Positions 26,667 through 34,329 of a DNA stretch of 64,000 nucleotides are shown piece by piece. The DNA lies in contig JACRHD010000021.1 in the NCBI GenBank assembly GCA_016234115.1, positions 1 to 64,000 of the forward strand, written 5' to 3'. Position 1 is the first letter of the stretch. Each line of letters opens with the position of its first letter. Both the position numbers and the translations under genes were made by a program. The DNA comes from Nitrospirota bacterium. Its GTDB lineage: Bacteria > Nitrospirota > Thermodesulfovibrionia > UBA6902. The notes below the pieces were generated by a model, which saw only the letters and a program-made list of their open reading frames with translations, did no database searches and was not told the origin of the DNA.

Positions 26667-27587
26667 ATGCGCTGCATCTTCGTCATCTTAGCACTGCTTT
26701 TTGCAAACACGGCCCTGGCGTCGGTTGATTACGGCTTCAACGGGGGCAAGGCCGCCTACATGCTCGGCAGGGAGTTTGATCTGAAGGGTATCAGCGACGG
26801 GGCAGCGTATGATTCATCACGGGAGACCGGGACCTTTGCAGTCTCTGAAAGCCTTCAACTTGGCAATGACAGGGACACTGAACAGGGCACTCTGATAAAA
26901 TTCTCTGGTACGAAGGCGGCAGAGGACTCCCGCGACTGGAAAGGCATAAAAAGGGACACTCTTTATTTTATGGGTTATCAGTTTGCCGTTATCGGGGCGC
27001 TGTATGTTGCGCCGGAAAGTGTGTCCTCATGGTCGAATGAGCAAAAAAAGGCATACAGTTTAAGCAGGTGGTGGGACAATATCACCAGTCCCCGTATGGA
27101 CCCGGACAGGTGGTGGCTTAATTATATCACGCATCCCTATTGGGGCGCGACGTATTATGTGCGCGCCCGCGAGCGCCATTTCGACGAGTTTGATTCGTTT
27201 AAGTATTCATTGCTTCTGTCAAGTATTTTTGAATTCGGGATAGAGGGTCTTTTTGAAAAATTGTCCATCCAGGATATCATCGTGACGCCTGTCGTCGGAT
27301 CGCTTGTCGGTACTTATTTTGATAAGGCGAGAAAGACGATAAAAGGCAGGGGCCGGTCGCTTTGGTACGACGATATTGTGATTTTTGCGACCGATCCGCT
27401 CGGAGAAGTCAATAAGGCCATGGACAAGCTGCTTGGAATCAATGCCAGCGTGGAGATAAAATCCATCCAGCCCCTGTACAATCTGAATGAACCGCTCCAT
27501 TTTGAACCCGCCGCGCAGCAAGGGAAACCGCGCCCGAGGCAGACCGCAATGACTTATCCCGGCATTGAGCTGAAGGTCAACTGGTAA
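26667..27587 (+). CDS. DUF3943 protein, exported
   Basis: This 306-residue protein has a cleavable signal peptide (residues 1-18, ending ALA). The DUF3943 signature is seen as NYITHPYWGATYYVRARER followed by IFEFGIEGLFEKLSIQD and a glycine-containing helix VTPVVGSLVGTYF. Hydrophobic segments suggest membrane or outer-membrane association. It is divergent from nifU with a shared 140-nt gap, and archease follows on the same strand. The biochemical role of the family is unknown. Confidence 0.85.
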   Translation: MRCIFVILALLFANTALASVDYGFNGGKAAYMLGREFDLKGISDGAAYDSSRETGTFAVSESLQLGNDRDTEQGTLIKFSGTKAAEDSRDWKGIKRDTLYFMGYQFAVIGALYVAPESVSSWSNEQKKAYSLSRWWDNITSPRMDPDRWWLNYITHPYWGATYYVRARERHFDEFDSFKYSLLLSSIFEFGIEGLFEKLSIQDIIVTPVVGSLVGTYFDKARKTIKGRGRSLWYDDIVIFATDPLGEVNKAMDKLLGINASVEIKSIQPLYNLNEPLHFEPAAQQGKPRPRQTAMTYPGIELKVNW

Positions 27588-27717
27588 GCAACCGTTCAAG
27601 GTGTTCAAACCGCTCAAACTGTTGTACCGTTATGCTGTCCTGCCTTTGCCAAAGACCGATTGATGAAAGGGCTAAAGATTGTTATAGTCTTACTGTTGAC
27701 TTTCAGGGTGAATTAAA

Positions 27718-28179
27718 TTGGAAAAATATGAGCAGATAGACATCTCCGGTGACGTAGGGTTACGGGTAAGAGGACATTCCGTTACCGAGCTTTTTGTCAA
27801 CGCGGCTGAAGGGATGGGGGAGCTCATTACGGACACGTCTCTCATAGACGTTAAAGAAGAAAAGGAGGTCGCGCTGACGTCCGACGGCACGGAGGGCCTC
27901 CTTATACAGTGGCTTAATGAGCTTATATTCCTCTTCGATACGCATGGCTTTATCGGGAAAATATTTCGTGTCGATATAACCGGGGGGCAAGGGTCAGGGG
28001 GCAAGGGGCAAGGGGACAGAGGTCGGGATGAGGTTAAATTGACCGCAAAAATTTCAGGTGGTCTCTTTGATCAGGGAGTCAACGAAAGCCGGCTGCTCCT
28101 GAAGGCCGCGACGTATCATGATCTGTCGATCAGACAGGTTGGGTCATATTGGGAAGCGGAGGTGATTTTTGATATATAA
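27718..28179 (+). CDS. Archease with an in-frame heptamer insertion
   Basis: This 153-residue protein is the activator of the RNA ligase RtcB, encoded next on the same strand. Family segments are ISGDVGLRVRGHSVTELF, LLIQWLNELIFLFDTHGF, KAATYHDLSIRQ and the C-terminal VIFDI with its metal-binding acidic end. Between the FRVDIT and VKLTAKISGG strands lies a glycine-rich insert (GGQGSGGKGQGDRG) written by six 7-nt repeat units. The start is a TTG with a weak ribosome site. The insertion falls in a loop region, so the protein may still work. Confidence 0.9.
   Translation: MEKYEQIDISGDVGLRVRGHSVTELFVNAAEGMGELITDTSLIDVKEEKEVALTSDGTEGLLIQWLNELIFLFDTHGFIGKIFRVDITGGQGSGGKGQGDRGRDEVKLTAKISGGLFDQGVNESRLLLKAATYHDLSIRQVGSYWEAEVIFDI
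27983..28024 (+). repeat. Six-unit heptamer block inside the archease gene
   Basis: The units are gggggca, agggtca, gggggca, aggggca, aggggac, agaggtc: 42 nt, a multiple of both 7 and 3, so the reading frame is kept. The same word family forms intergenic blocks at 32871, 44157 and 56581. Confidence 0.85.
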
Positions 28180-28201
28180 GAGGGTGAAAGGAACAGAAGG
28201 C

Positions 28202-28288
28202 GTAGTTAGTAGTTAGTAGTTAAGGGAGGCACTTCAAGAATCCCCCCTTAACTACTTGCTACTAACTACTTACTACTTACTACTTAAT
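28202..28288. repeat. Heptamer-arm inverted repeat, taactac family
   Basis: Left arm words gtagtta / gtagtta are matched by a right arm taactac, ttgctac, taactac, ttactac. It occupies the gap between archease and rtcB. From 28289 to 28394 I see only a possible -10 TATAAT at 28365. Confidence 0.85.
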
Positions 28289-28394
28289 CGGGCCGCCTTC
28301 GTGCCGGTAACAGGCGAAGCATTCTCAAGCACTCATCCCTCTTTCAATCAGTTTGATAATGCCCTATAATTAGAACACCAGTTTGAAAGGTGAA

Positions 28395-29840
28395 ATGACC
28401 ATCGAAGGATTGCACAGAATCGACCGCGACAGGCTTGAGGTCCCCAAGGGCTACAAATCCGGGATGAGGACCAATGGGATCATCTATGTCGATGAGGCCC
28501 TGGAAAAAGAGCTTGAGAAAGACGCCATTGATCAGGTCGCGAATGTGGCCACGCTGCCGGGAATTGTCGGCTCGTCCCTTGCAATGCCGGATATCCATAC
28601 AGGATACGGTTTCAGCATAGGAGGGGTGGCGGCGTTTGATCTGAAAGAAGGCATTATCTCCCCCGGCGGCGTAGGTTACGACATCAACTGCGGGGTCAGG
28701 CTTCTGAGGACCACTCTTGTCAGAGAAGAAGTCCTCCCTAAAATAAAAGAGCTTATTGAGGGCTTTTACAGGGACATCCCTACAGGAGTGGGATCTAAAG
28801 GGAAACTGCGTCTTGATTCCGCTGAGCACAGGAAAGTCCTTCTCAGGGGCGCGCGGTGGGTCGTGGAGCAGGGCTTCGGGGAAAAAGAAGACCTCGACCA
28901 TACCGAATCTCACGGCTGCATTGAGGGCGCCGACCCCGAACTCATCAGTGAAAAGGCGTATGAGCGCGGAAAAGCGCAGCTTGGGACCCTCGGCTCCGGC
29001 AATCATTTTACAGAGGTCCAGTACGTGGATGAGGTGTACGACGAGAAAATTGCGAACAGCCTCGGCCTGTTCAGAAACCAGATAACCGTGATGATCCATA
29101 CCGGCTCTCGCGGCTTCGGCCATCAGGTCTGCACGGATTTCATCGAAGTGATGCAGAAGGCAGTGCAGAAATACGGAATAGAGCTCCCGGACAGGGAGCT
29201 TGCGTGCACGCCCTTTAACAGCCCCGAAGCGCGGGACTACCTGGCGGCAATGAGGGCTGCCGCGAATTTTGCATGGGCGAACAGGCAGCTTATCATGCAC
29301 TGGGTAAAAGAGTCATTCATGAATATTTTCAGGACCGGGCCGAAGGCGCTCGGAATGGGCCTCATATACGATGTCGCGCATAATATAGCCAAAATTGAAG
29401 ACCACACGGTCGGCGGGCGGGAGGTGAAGCTCGTTGTCCACCGTAAAGGCGCGACAAGGGCCTTCCCCCCGGGACATCCCGAGCTTCCTGATGTTTATAA
29501 ACATGTGGGCCAGCCTGTTATAATACCCGGTGACATGGGAAGGGCGTCTTTCGTGCTCATCGGCACTGAAAGAGGGATGAAGGAATCCTTCGGCTCCACC
29601 TGCCACGGCGCCGGCAGGCTGATGTCGAGGCATCAGGCCATAAAGAGGGCCAAAGGCAGGTCGATCTGGAGAGAGATGCAGGACCTGGGAATCACCGTGA
29701 GGGCCACTGGAAGGGGCACTCTCGCCGAGGAGATGCCGGAGGCCTACAAGGATGTTGCAAATGTTGTAGACGTCGTGCACAGCGCGGGGTTATCGAAGAA
29801 GGTGGCAAAGCTCAGACCGCTTGGAGTGATAAAAGGATAA
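28395..29840 (+). CDS. rtcB: RNA-splicing ligase RtcB
   Basis: This 481-residue GTP-dependent, Mn-dependent ligase joins 2',3'-cyclic phosphate and 5'-OH RNA ends in repair or tRNA processing. Metal and guanylate-binding segments are visible: MPDIHTGYGFSIGG, GGVGYDINCGVRLL, GTLGSGNHFTEVQ, MIHTGSRGFGH and the guanylated histidine region STCHGAGRLMSR. I chose the ATG at 28395, six nt behind aaaggtga, over the upstream TTG. With archease it forms an RNA repair pair. Confidence 0.96.
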   Translation: MTIEGLHRIDRDRLEVPKGYKSGMRTNGIIYVDEALEKELEKDAIDQVANVATLPGIVGSSLAMPDIHTGYGFSIGGVAAFDLKEGIISPGGVGYDINCGVRLLRTTLVREEVLPKIKELIEGFYRDIPTGVGSKGKLRLDSAEHRKVLLRGARWVVEQGFGEKEDLDHTESHGCIEGADPELISEKAYERGKAQLGTLGSGNHFTEVQYVDEVYDEKIANSLGLFRNQITVMIHTGSRGFGHQVCTDFIEVMQKAVQKYGIELPDRELACTPFNSPEARDYLAAMRAAANFAWANRQLIMHWVKESFMNIFRTGPKALGMGLIYDVAHNIAKIEDHTVGGREVKLVVHRKGATRAFPPGHPELPDVYKHVGQPVIIPGDMGRASFVLIGTERGMKESFGSTCHGAGRLMSRHQAIKRAKGRSIWREMQDLGITVRATGRGTLAEEMPEAYKDVANVVDVVHSAGLSKKVAKLRPLGVIKG

Positions 29841-29917
29841 GCTCTCAGCGATCATCTTTCAGCAGTCGGCATATCATTTTTCTCAGGATGAGCGCTGACG
29901 GCTGAGAGCTGACTGCT
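29839..29917. repeat. Inverted repeat of agctgac-type heptamers
   Basis: Left arm gctctcagcgatcatctttc and right arm gatgagcgctgacggctgag... (words agctgac, ggctgag) face each other between rtcB and mqnA. It abuts the rtcB stop. The same words recur at 60772-60832. Confidence 0.8.
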
Positions 29918-29927
29918 ATTAGTGATC

Positions 29928-30785
29928 ATGGAAAAAGAACAGTTAAAAATCGGCAGGATCCCTTACGCGAACTTTTACCCGATATTTTACTATTTCGATA
30001 AAGAGTGCAAAAATTCGGCATATAAGTTTGTAAAAGGCGTTCCTTCAAAGGTCAACAGGATGCTGAGGGAGGGCGAACTTGATATAAGCCCGTCATCATC
30101 CATCGAGTTTTTGCGAAACAGGAGCGAATATCTCATACTGCCCTGGTTTTCCATCAACTCCTCCGGGTGCATCAACAGCATCCTCCTGTTTTCGCAGTGC
30201 CCCATACAGGAGCTCGGAGGGAAGGACATAGCGCTTTCTTCGGAATCCGAGACATCCGCCGCGCTGCTGAGGATTATACTGAAAGAATTTCTTTCCCTGA
30301 AATGCAGGTTCAGCCCGGTCCACAGGCGGAGCGTAAAAAATATCCTCTCCTCCTTCTCAGCGGTCCTCCATATCGGGGACACGGCGATGAGGGAAGCGAA
30401 GAAATTAGAGTCAAGAGTCAAGAGTCAAGAGTCAAGTGTTCTTAACTCTAAACTCCTGACTCTTAACTCTATCTATGTTTACGACCTGGGGGATCTGTGG
30501 TTTAAATATACGGGGCTCCCCTTCGTGTTCGCCTTATGGATAGTCAGGAAAAACGCCGCTTCTGAAAAAGATGAGCTTGTCAGGCAATTCGCGTCAGACC
30601 TGCTGAAGGCGAAAAAGTATGCGAGGAGGCAATTCCCTCTGATAGCCGGTGAGACGCCCCAGAGAAAATGGCTGAGCGAAAAAGAACTCATTGATTACTG
30701 GAAGACGATCTCTTATGATTTCACAGAAAAACAGATGGAGGGGCTCAACCTGTTCGAGAAATATTTGAAGAAATTCAGGCAATGA
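29928..30785 (+). CDS. mqnA: Chorismate dehydratase MqnA with heptamer insertion
   Basis: This 285-residue enzyme makes 3-enolpyruvyl-benzoate from chorismate, the first step of the futalosine menaquinone route. The periplasmic-binding-like fold starts KIGRIPYANFYPIFY; ISPSSSIEFLRN and the YDLGDLWFKYTGLPFVFALW segment are typical. Between AVLHIGDTAMREAKK and IYVYDLGDLW lies about 21 residues of repeat-encoded sequence (ESRVKSQESSVLNSKLL...). I use the ATG at 29928; a GTG at 29922 is possible. Other mqn genes are not in the window. Confidence 0.93.
   Translation: MEKEQLKIGRIPYANFYPIFYYFDKECKNSAYKFVKGVPSKVNRMLREGELDISPSSSIEFLRNRSEYLILPWFSINSSGCINSILLFSQCPIQELGGKDIALSSESETSAALLRIILKEFLSLKCRFSPVHRRSVKNILSSFSAVLHIGDTAMREAKKLESRVKSQESSVLNSKLLTLNSIYVYDLGDLWFKYTGLPFVFALWIVRKNAASEKDELVRQFASDLLKAKKYARRQFPLIAGETPQRKWLSEKELIDYWKTISYDFTEKQMEGLNLFEKYLKKFRQ
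30407..30469 (+). repeat. Nine-unit heptamer hairpin block inside mqnA
   Basis: Four agagtca units, one agtgttc and then ttaactc, taaactc, ctgactc, ttaactc make 63 nt, nine units, and keep frame. Left and right halves are complementary and would form a hairpin in the mRNA. This is the same aactctt family as the blocks at 13184, 15396, 34253 and 41715. Confidence 0.92.
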
Positions 30786-30844
30786 TAAAAAGTAACAAGT
30801 GACGGGCAAATACAGACAGGGCCTAATATCTGAGTCCCATCGCC

Positions 30845-31696
30845 TTAAAAGCGATAAGTCACATTAACCACCCCGGTAAATATCTGCGTCCGGCTGTCGG
30901 GGAACACGATGTCCCGCCTTGAAATTATATTCCCGTGCTGAGTAATCTCCCGCTTGACTTCACTCTCGTTGAGATCAATAAGCGTATAACTGCCGCCCAG
31001 GTAAAGCCCTGTTTCACCGGTTATCTCCCGCATTACGCCTATGCCCGCGTCAAAGCATATCCCGTCCGTATCGAACACCAGTCCGCGATGGCTGCTGTTT
31101 CTTACGTCCCCGTCGAAGTAATAGGAATATGCCGCCCTTATATCGGCGGCCCATTTGCCGAACTTATATCCTGAGCCGACTCCGGCCCCGGTCCGCCATA
31201 AACTGAAATCTTCTGTAATGACGTCCCCGGCCCTGGAACCGTCGCTTGCAGTAAAATTCTTTCTCCTGAAGTGGATCCCGTCCCATCCGCCTGAGAGATA
31301 CGCCCTGTAATATAAACGGCCGAGACTGTTTTTATACCCGAACCTGAGATCGTAAAACTGGCCGAAAACACTCACATCATTTGTCTGAATCCGGACATCA
31401 TCTTCTTTCCATTCTTCTTCACCTTCAAGCCCGACGGTAAAGTCTGTCACAAGCCCGGTATAAAAATTATTCAGCTTAACAAAAGAATACTCCCCTGAAA
31501 ACCCGAAAAGGACCGTATTCAGTGTCGTTTCCGATTCAATGACCTGCCCGAAGACATCGGTGTTTTCTTCATATTTCAACACGCCGTAGCCCGCGTGAGA
31601 GCCGACCCCGAAGTTGCCGGCATAAGCACTCCCCGCAAGAAACAGGTAAACAACGACACACAGAATATATGTCAACTTAAGATTTTTCTTTCTCAA
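30845..31696 (-). CDS. Outer-membrane beta-barrel protein
   Basis: This protein of about 283 residues has a signal peptide (hydrophobic ILCVVVYLFLAGSAYA) and then alternating amphipathic strands ending in a C-terminal aromatic YRF, the signature for outer-membrane insertion. Features such as GFSGEYSFVKLNNFYTG and FTGVVNVTYRF fit a barrel of perhaps 10-12 strands. I favour the TTG start at 31696 behind a gagg; the ATG at 31726 lies in repeat sequence. No specific family recognised; ligand unknown. Confidence 0.8.
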   Translation of the reverse strand: MRKKNLKLTYILCVVVYLFLAGSAYAGNFGVGSHAGYGVLKYEENTDVFGQVIESETTLNTVLFGFSGEYSFVKLNNFYTGLVTDFTVGLEGEEEWKEDDVRIQTNDVSVFGQFYDLRFGYKNSLGRLYYRAYLSGGWDGIHFRRKNFTASDGSRAGDVITEDFSLWRTGAGVGSGYKFGKWAADIRAAYSYYFDGDVRNSSHRGLVFDTDGICFDAGIGVMREITGETGLYLGGSYTLIDLNESEVKREITQHGNIISRRDIVFPDSRTQIFTGVVNVTYRF

Positions 31697-31721
31697 AATG
31701 TACCTCAGATATAGTGAGGAA

Positions 31722-31797
31722 GCCATGAAGTGCGGAAGCGATGAAGTAAAAAGACGGATAAATGCCGTCGTTATACCCTCACTCCATCACTTCATCG
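31722..31797. repeat. Inverted repeat of gatgaag-type words overlapping the ald stop
   Basis: Left arm agtgaggaagccatgaagtg... is answered by ccctcactccatcacttcat. The ald stop codon (31787-31789) lies inside the right arm. It separates two genes transcribed in the same direction. Confidence 0.75.
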
Positions 31798-32863
31798 AAT
31801 CGGCAACCGCCCTGTTCATGACTTCCCCTCTGTATGTATTGAGCGCGCTCCTCAACGTTTTATGGTCCGTAACTGCTCCTTCTATTCCGGCGTTTGCAAT
31901 CATGGCAATATATTTAATGCTCTCCGAGGTAAGCGCCAGGGTGGACGTCCTCGGATAGGCCCCCGGCATATTTGCAACTGAATAATGAATTACCCCTTCT
32001 ACGCTGTAAACCGGATTGCCGTGGGTCGTAGGCCTTGTGGTCTCCACACAGCCTCCCTGGTCCACGGAGACGTCGACAATGACCGCCCCCTTTTTCATTC
32101 GTGATACAAGTTCCCGCGAGACCAGTTTCGGCGTCCTCGCCCCGGTAATGTAAACTGCGCCGATCAGCGCGTCCGCCGCTACCGCCTCAGATTCTATCAG
32201 CTCTCTTGCTGCCGCGAGCGTTTTCACCTTGCCGTGATAAAGTTCATCAATCCGTTTAAGCTTCTCCATCCCCCTGTTTATGACCGTAATGTCCGCGCCC
32301 ATGCCGTGGGCGACTTTCAGGGCGCTCATGCCGACAATCCCGGCCCCTAATATGAGGACGCGGGCCGGAGAGACCCCGGCGGCCCCCGTCAAAAGCAGTC
32401 CTGAGCCTCCGTGTATTTTCTGCATGTAGTACGCCGCCATGACCGGGGCCATCTTGCCCGCGATTTCGCTCATGGGCTGAAGAAGGGGCAGCGCCCCGCC
32501 GGCCTCAAGGGTCTCATACGCAAATCCCGTTATGTGTTTTTCCAATAAAATTTTTACAAGCCCGGGGTTTGAGGCGAGATGAAGGAACGTAAATAAGGCC
32601 TGCCCTTTTTTGAGGAGGGAATATTCCGAAGGCAAAGGCTCTTTTACTTTTACAATAAACTCTGAAGCGGCGAATACGGTCTCCCTGTCCGAAATCTCCG
32701 CGCCCGCATTAAGGTACTCTTCATCGGAAAAGCCGCTCCCCATGCCTGCGGATTTCCCGACGATTACCCGGTGTCCTTCCCTGATGAGTTCAGCGACCCC
32801 CGACGGCGTTGCGCCGACCCTGTATTCATGCTCCTTTATCTCTTTTGGAATGCCGATTATCAT
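31787..32863 (-). CDS. ald: Alanine dehydrogenase
   Basis: This 358-residue NAD-dependent enzyme interconverts L-alanine and pyruvate plus ammonia. N-terminal catalytic segment GIPKEIKEHEYRVGATP, the substrate site KVKEPLPSEY with TFLHLA, and the nucleotide-binding Rossmann motif ILGAGIVGMSALKVA are all present. Length is normal (about 360-370). The start is an ATG. Upstream lies a gggtcaa heptamer tract with no clear promoter. Confidence 0.95.
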   Translation of the reverse strand: MIIGIPKEIKEHEYRVGATPSGVAELIREGHRVIVGKSAGMGSGFSDEEYLNAGAEISDRETVFAASEFIVKVKEPLPSEYSLLKKGQALFTFLHLASNPGLVKILLEKHITGFAYETLEAGGALPLLQPMSEIAGKMAPVMAAYYMQKIHGGSGLLLTGAAGVSPARVLILGAGIVGMSALKVAHGMGADITVINRGMEKLKRIDELYHGKVKTLAAARELIESEAVAADALIGAVYITGARTPKLVSRELVSRMKKGAVIVDVSVDQGGCVETTRPTTHGNPVYSVEGVIHYSVANMPGAYPRTSTLALTSESIKYIAMIANAGIEGAVTDHKTLRSALNTYRGEVMNRAVADSMK

Positions 32864-32870
32864 AAAAGAA

Positions 32871-32901
32871 AAGGGTCAAGGGTCAAGGGTCAAGGGTCCG
32901 G
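32871..32901. repeat. Single-arm gggtcaa heptamer tract
   Basis: Four tandem agggtca units lie just upstream of the ald start on the complementary strand. No opposing arm is visible nearby. Confidence 0.8.
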
Positions 32902-33003
32902 CAAATGAATGTATCCGGAAGTAGGTAAAAACATGCTCCGGTAACCATGTCAGCAATAATTTGAAATATCTGATAATCAATAACATGAAAGGTTGCCGGC
33001 TAC

Positions 33004-33336
33004 TCAAAACCCGGGGAAGACCTTTATTTCAAGGGGGGTCCCGTTACCGGGGAGATACGCTGCCTTTAATATCCCGCCTTCCACATATGAGAGGCTGAAG
33101 TTTCCGAACCCTTCCCTTACAACACTTTTGGCATTGGAAGGGCATCCGGCCTCACAACCCGCTACTCCCCTGATCATCCGGGGGATAAGCTGATCTATCC
33201 TGAGGTCTATTATGTCTATTCCCTTGTCTTTTACGAAGTCGATTACACTTCTAATTACTTGTGAGAGGTCAACACGGTGAGGGTTTTCAATATTGATCGT
33301 TACAGATTCTTTTCCAACGCTGATGTCGATGTCCAT
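33004..33336 (-). CDS. Conserved hypothetical protein with CEAGC motif
   Basis: This 110-residue soluble protein has an N-terminal alternating beta pattern (VGKESVTINIENPHRVDL) and a C-terminal part with GVAGCEAGCPSNAKSVVREG and FSLSYVEGGILKAAYL. The paired cysteines CEAGC might bind a metal or cluster, but this is only suggestive. The ATG at 33336 lies six nt behind ggagg. I do not recognise the family. It is flanked by repeats and stands alone. Confidence 0.75.
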   Translation of the reverse strand: MDIDISVGKESVTINIENPHRVDLSQVIRSVIDFVKDKGIDIIDLRIDQLIPRMIRGVAGCEAGCPSNAKSVVREGFGNFSLSYVEGGILKAAYLPGNGTPLEIKVFPGF

Positions 33337-33381
33337 CAATATCCTCCGGCAAACAGGATTTGCTGTAACAAAGTTTTATAT

Positions 33382-33395
33382 TACCAAATTTGGTA
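33382..33395. promoter_or_regulatory. Perfect 14-bp palindrome, possible operator
   Basis: The sequence TACCAAATTTGGTA is its own complement and lies 46 nt upstream of the CEAGC gene. Symmetry and AT-rich surroundings suggest a dimeric regulator site, but no promoter boxes are clear. Confidence 0.3.
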
Positions 33396-33469
33396 TGACT
33401 TATAAAATAGCGGCCGGCGATCAGCTTTTGTCCCATCCTGAAATACAAAAGCTGAGTATCATAGTTTGT

Positions 33470-33543
33470 CATTCCCGCAGTTAGTAAGCGGGAATCCAGA
33501 AGGCTGAAAGCCTGGATGCCCGATAAAAAACCTCGGGCATGAC
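33470..33543. repeat. Bipartite double-hairpin repeat, compact copy
   Basis: Hairpin one: attcccgc ... gcgggaat; hairpin two: tggatgcccgataaaaaacc ... cgggcatgac. It lies between the CEAGC gene and rdgB. Nearly the same unit occurs at 48967-49042. Confidence 0.85.
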
Positions 33544-33570
33544 GGACAAGGTGTTGTACTTATAAACTGA

Positions 33571-34179
33571 TTAGAGAGCCAGCCCTTTTTCCCCGATATA
33601 TCTCTGAAGCTCTCTCAGCGCTTTTCCCCTGTGGCTTAAGGCGTTCTTTTCATCGTCACTCATCTCGGCAAAGGTCCTGTCGTGCCCTTCGGGATAGAAG
33701 AGGGGGTCGTAGCCGAACCCTTTCGTTCCCCGCATCTGCGTCCCTATTCTCCCTTCCACACGACCGAAAAAGGTCCGCACAGCGCCTTTCACCGCAAGCG
33801 CCATGCAGCAGACAAAGCGCGCGCTCCTTCTTTCACGAGAGACATCCTTCATTTCTATCAGGAGCTTTTCATTATTCGCAGTATCGTCCGCGTCTTCTCC
33901 GGCAAAGCGCGCTGAAAAAACACCGGGGGCCCCGTTGAGCGCGTCGGCCTCAAGGCCGGAATCGTCGGCTATCGCGGGCAGACCCGTGCATTCCGATATA
34001 TACCGGGCCTTCTTGACGGCATTTTCCTCAAAGGTCTTTCCGTCCTCTTCCACCTCGCGGCACTGAGGGAAATCATCCGGGACCAATATATTAATATCAG
34101 CTCCGGAGATCGCTTCACGCATTATCTTCTTCATTTCCTCAATCTTCTTTTTATTCCGTGTTGCAAGAACGATGTCCAT
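33571..34179 (-). CDS. rdgB: Non-canonical purine NTP pyrophosphatase RdgB
   Basis: This 202-residue enzyme hydrolyses dITP, ITP and XTP to keep deaminated bases out of nucleic acid. The N-terminal ATRNKKKIEEMKKIM, GLPAIADDSGLEADAL, GVFSARFAG and the C-terminal GFGYDPLFYPEG with SHRGKALREL are classical. Length is normal. The start is an ATG in AT-rich sequence. It lies upstream of nothing on its strand and downstream of pdxA with repeats between. Confidence 0.95.
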   Translation of the reverse strand: MDIVLATRNKKKIEEMKKIMREAISGADINILVPDDFPQCREVEEDGKTFEENAVKKARYISECTGLPAIADDSGLEADALNGAPGVFSARFAGEDADDTANNEKLLIEMKDVSRERRSARFVCCMALAVKGAVRTFFGRVEGRIGTQMRGTKGFGYDPLFYPEGHDRTFAEMSDDEKNALSHRGKALRELQRYIGEKGLAL

Positions 34180-34196
34180 GTAAATTATTGTTTACA

Positions 34197-34235
34197 AAAT
34201 CCCCCTTCATCCCCCTTTTACAAAGGGGGAAAGAT
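34197..34235. repeat. Short aaatccccc / gggggaaag hairpin repeat
   Basis: Words tcccccttcatcccccttt and caaagggggaaag pair with each other. The same element recurs at 46083-46125 and 46776-46822. It lies between rdgB and the pdxA heptamer array. Confidence 0.8.
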
Positions 34236-34252
34236 ATTTTCATGCCCCTGCT

Positions 34253-34329
34253 TAACTCATAACTCATAACTCATAACTCATAACTCATAACTCTTAACTC
34301 TTAACTCTTGACTCTTGACTCATAACTCT
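34253..34329. repeat. Eleven exact heptamer units at the pdxA stop
   Basis: Five taactca units, three taactct, then tgactct, tgactca and taactct make 77 nt with no gaps. Unlike most blocks it has no opposing arm. The pdxA stop codon (34320-34322) and its last residues lie in the final two units. Confidence 0.92.

Noticed and set aside
34253-34329. Possible CRISPR array
   Set aside because: The units are 7 nt with no spacers between them; no cas genes are in the window.
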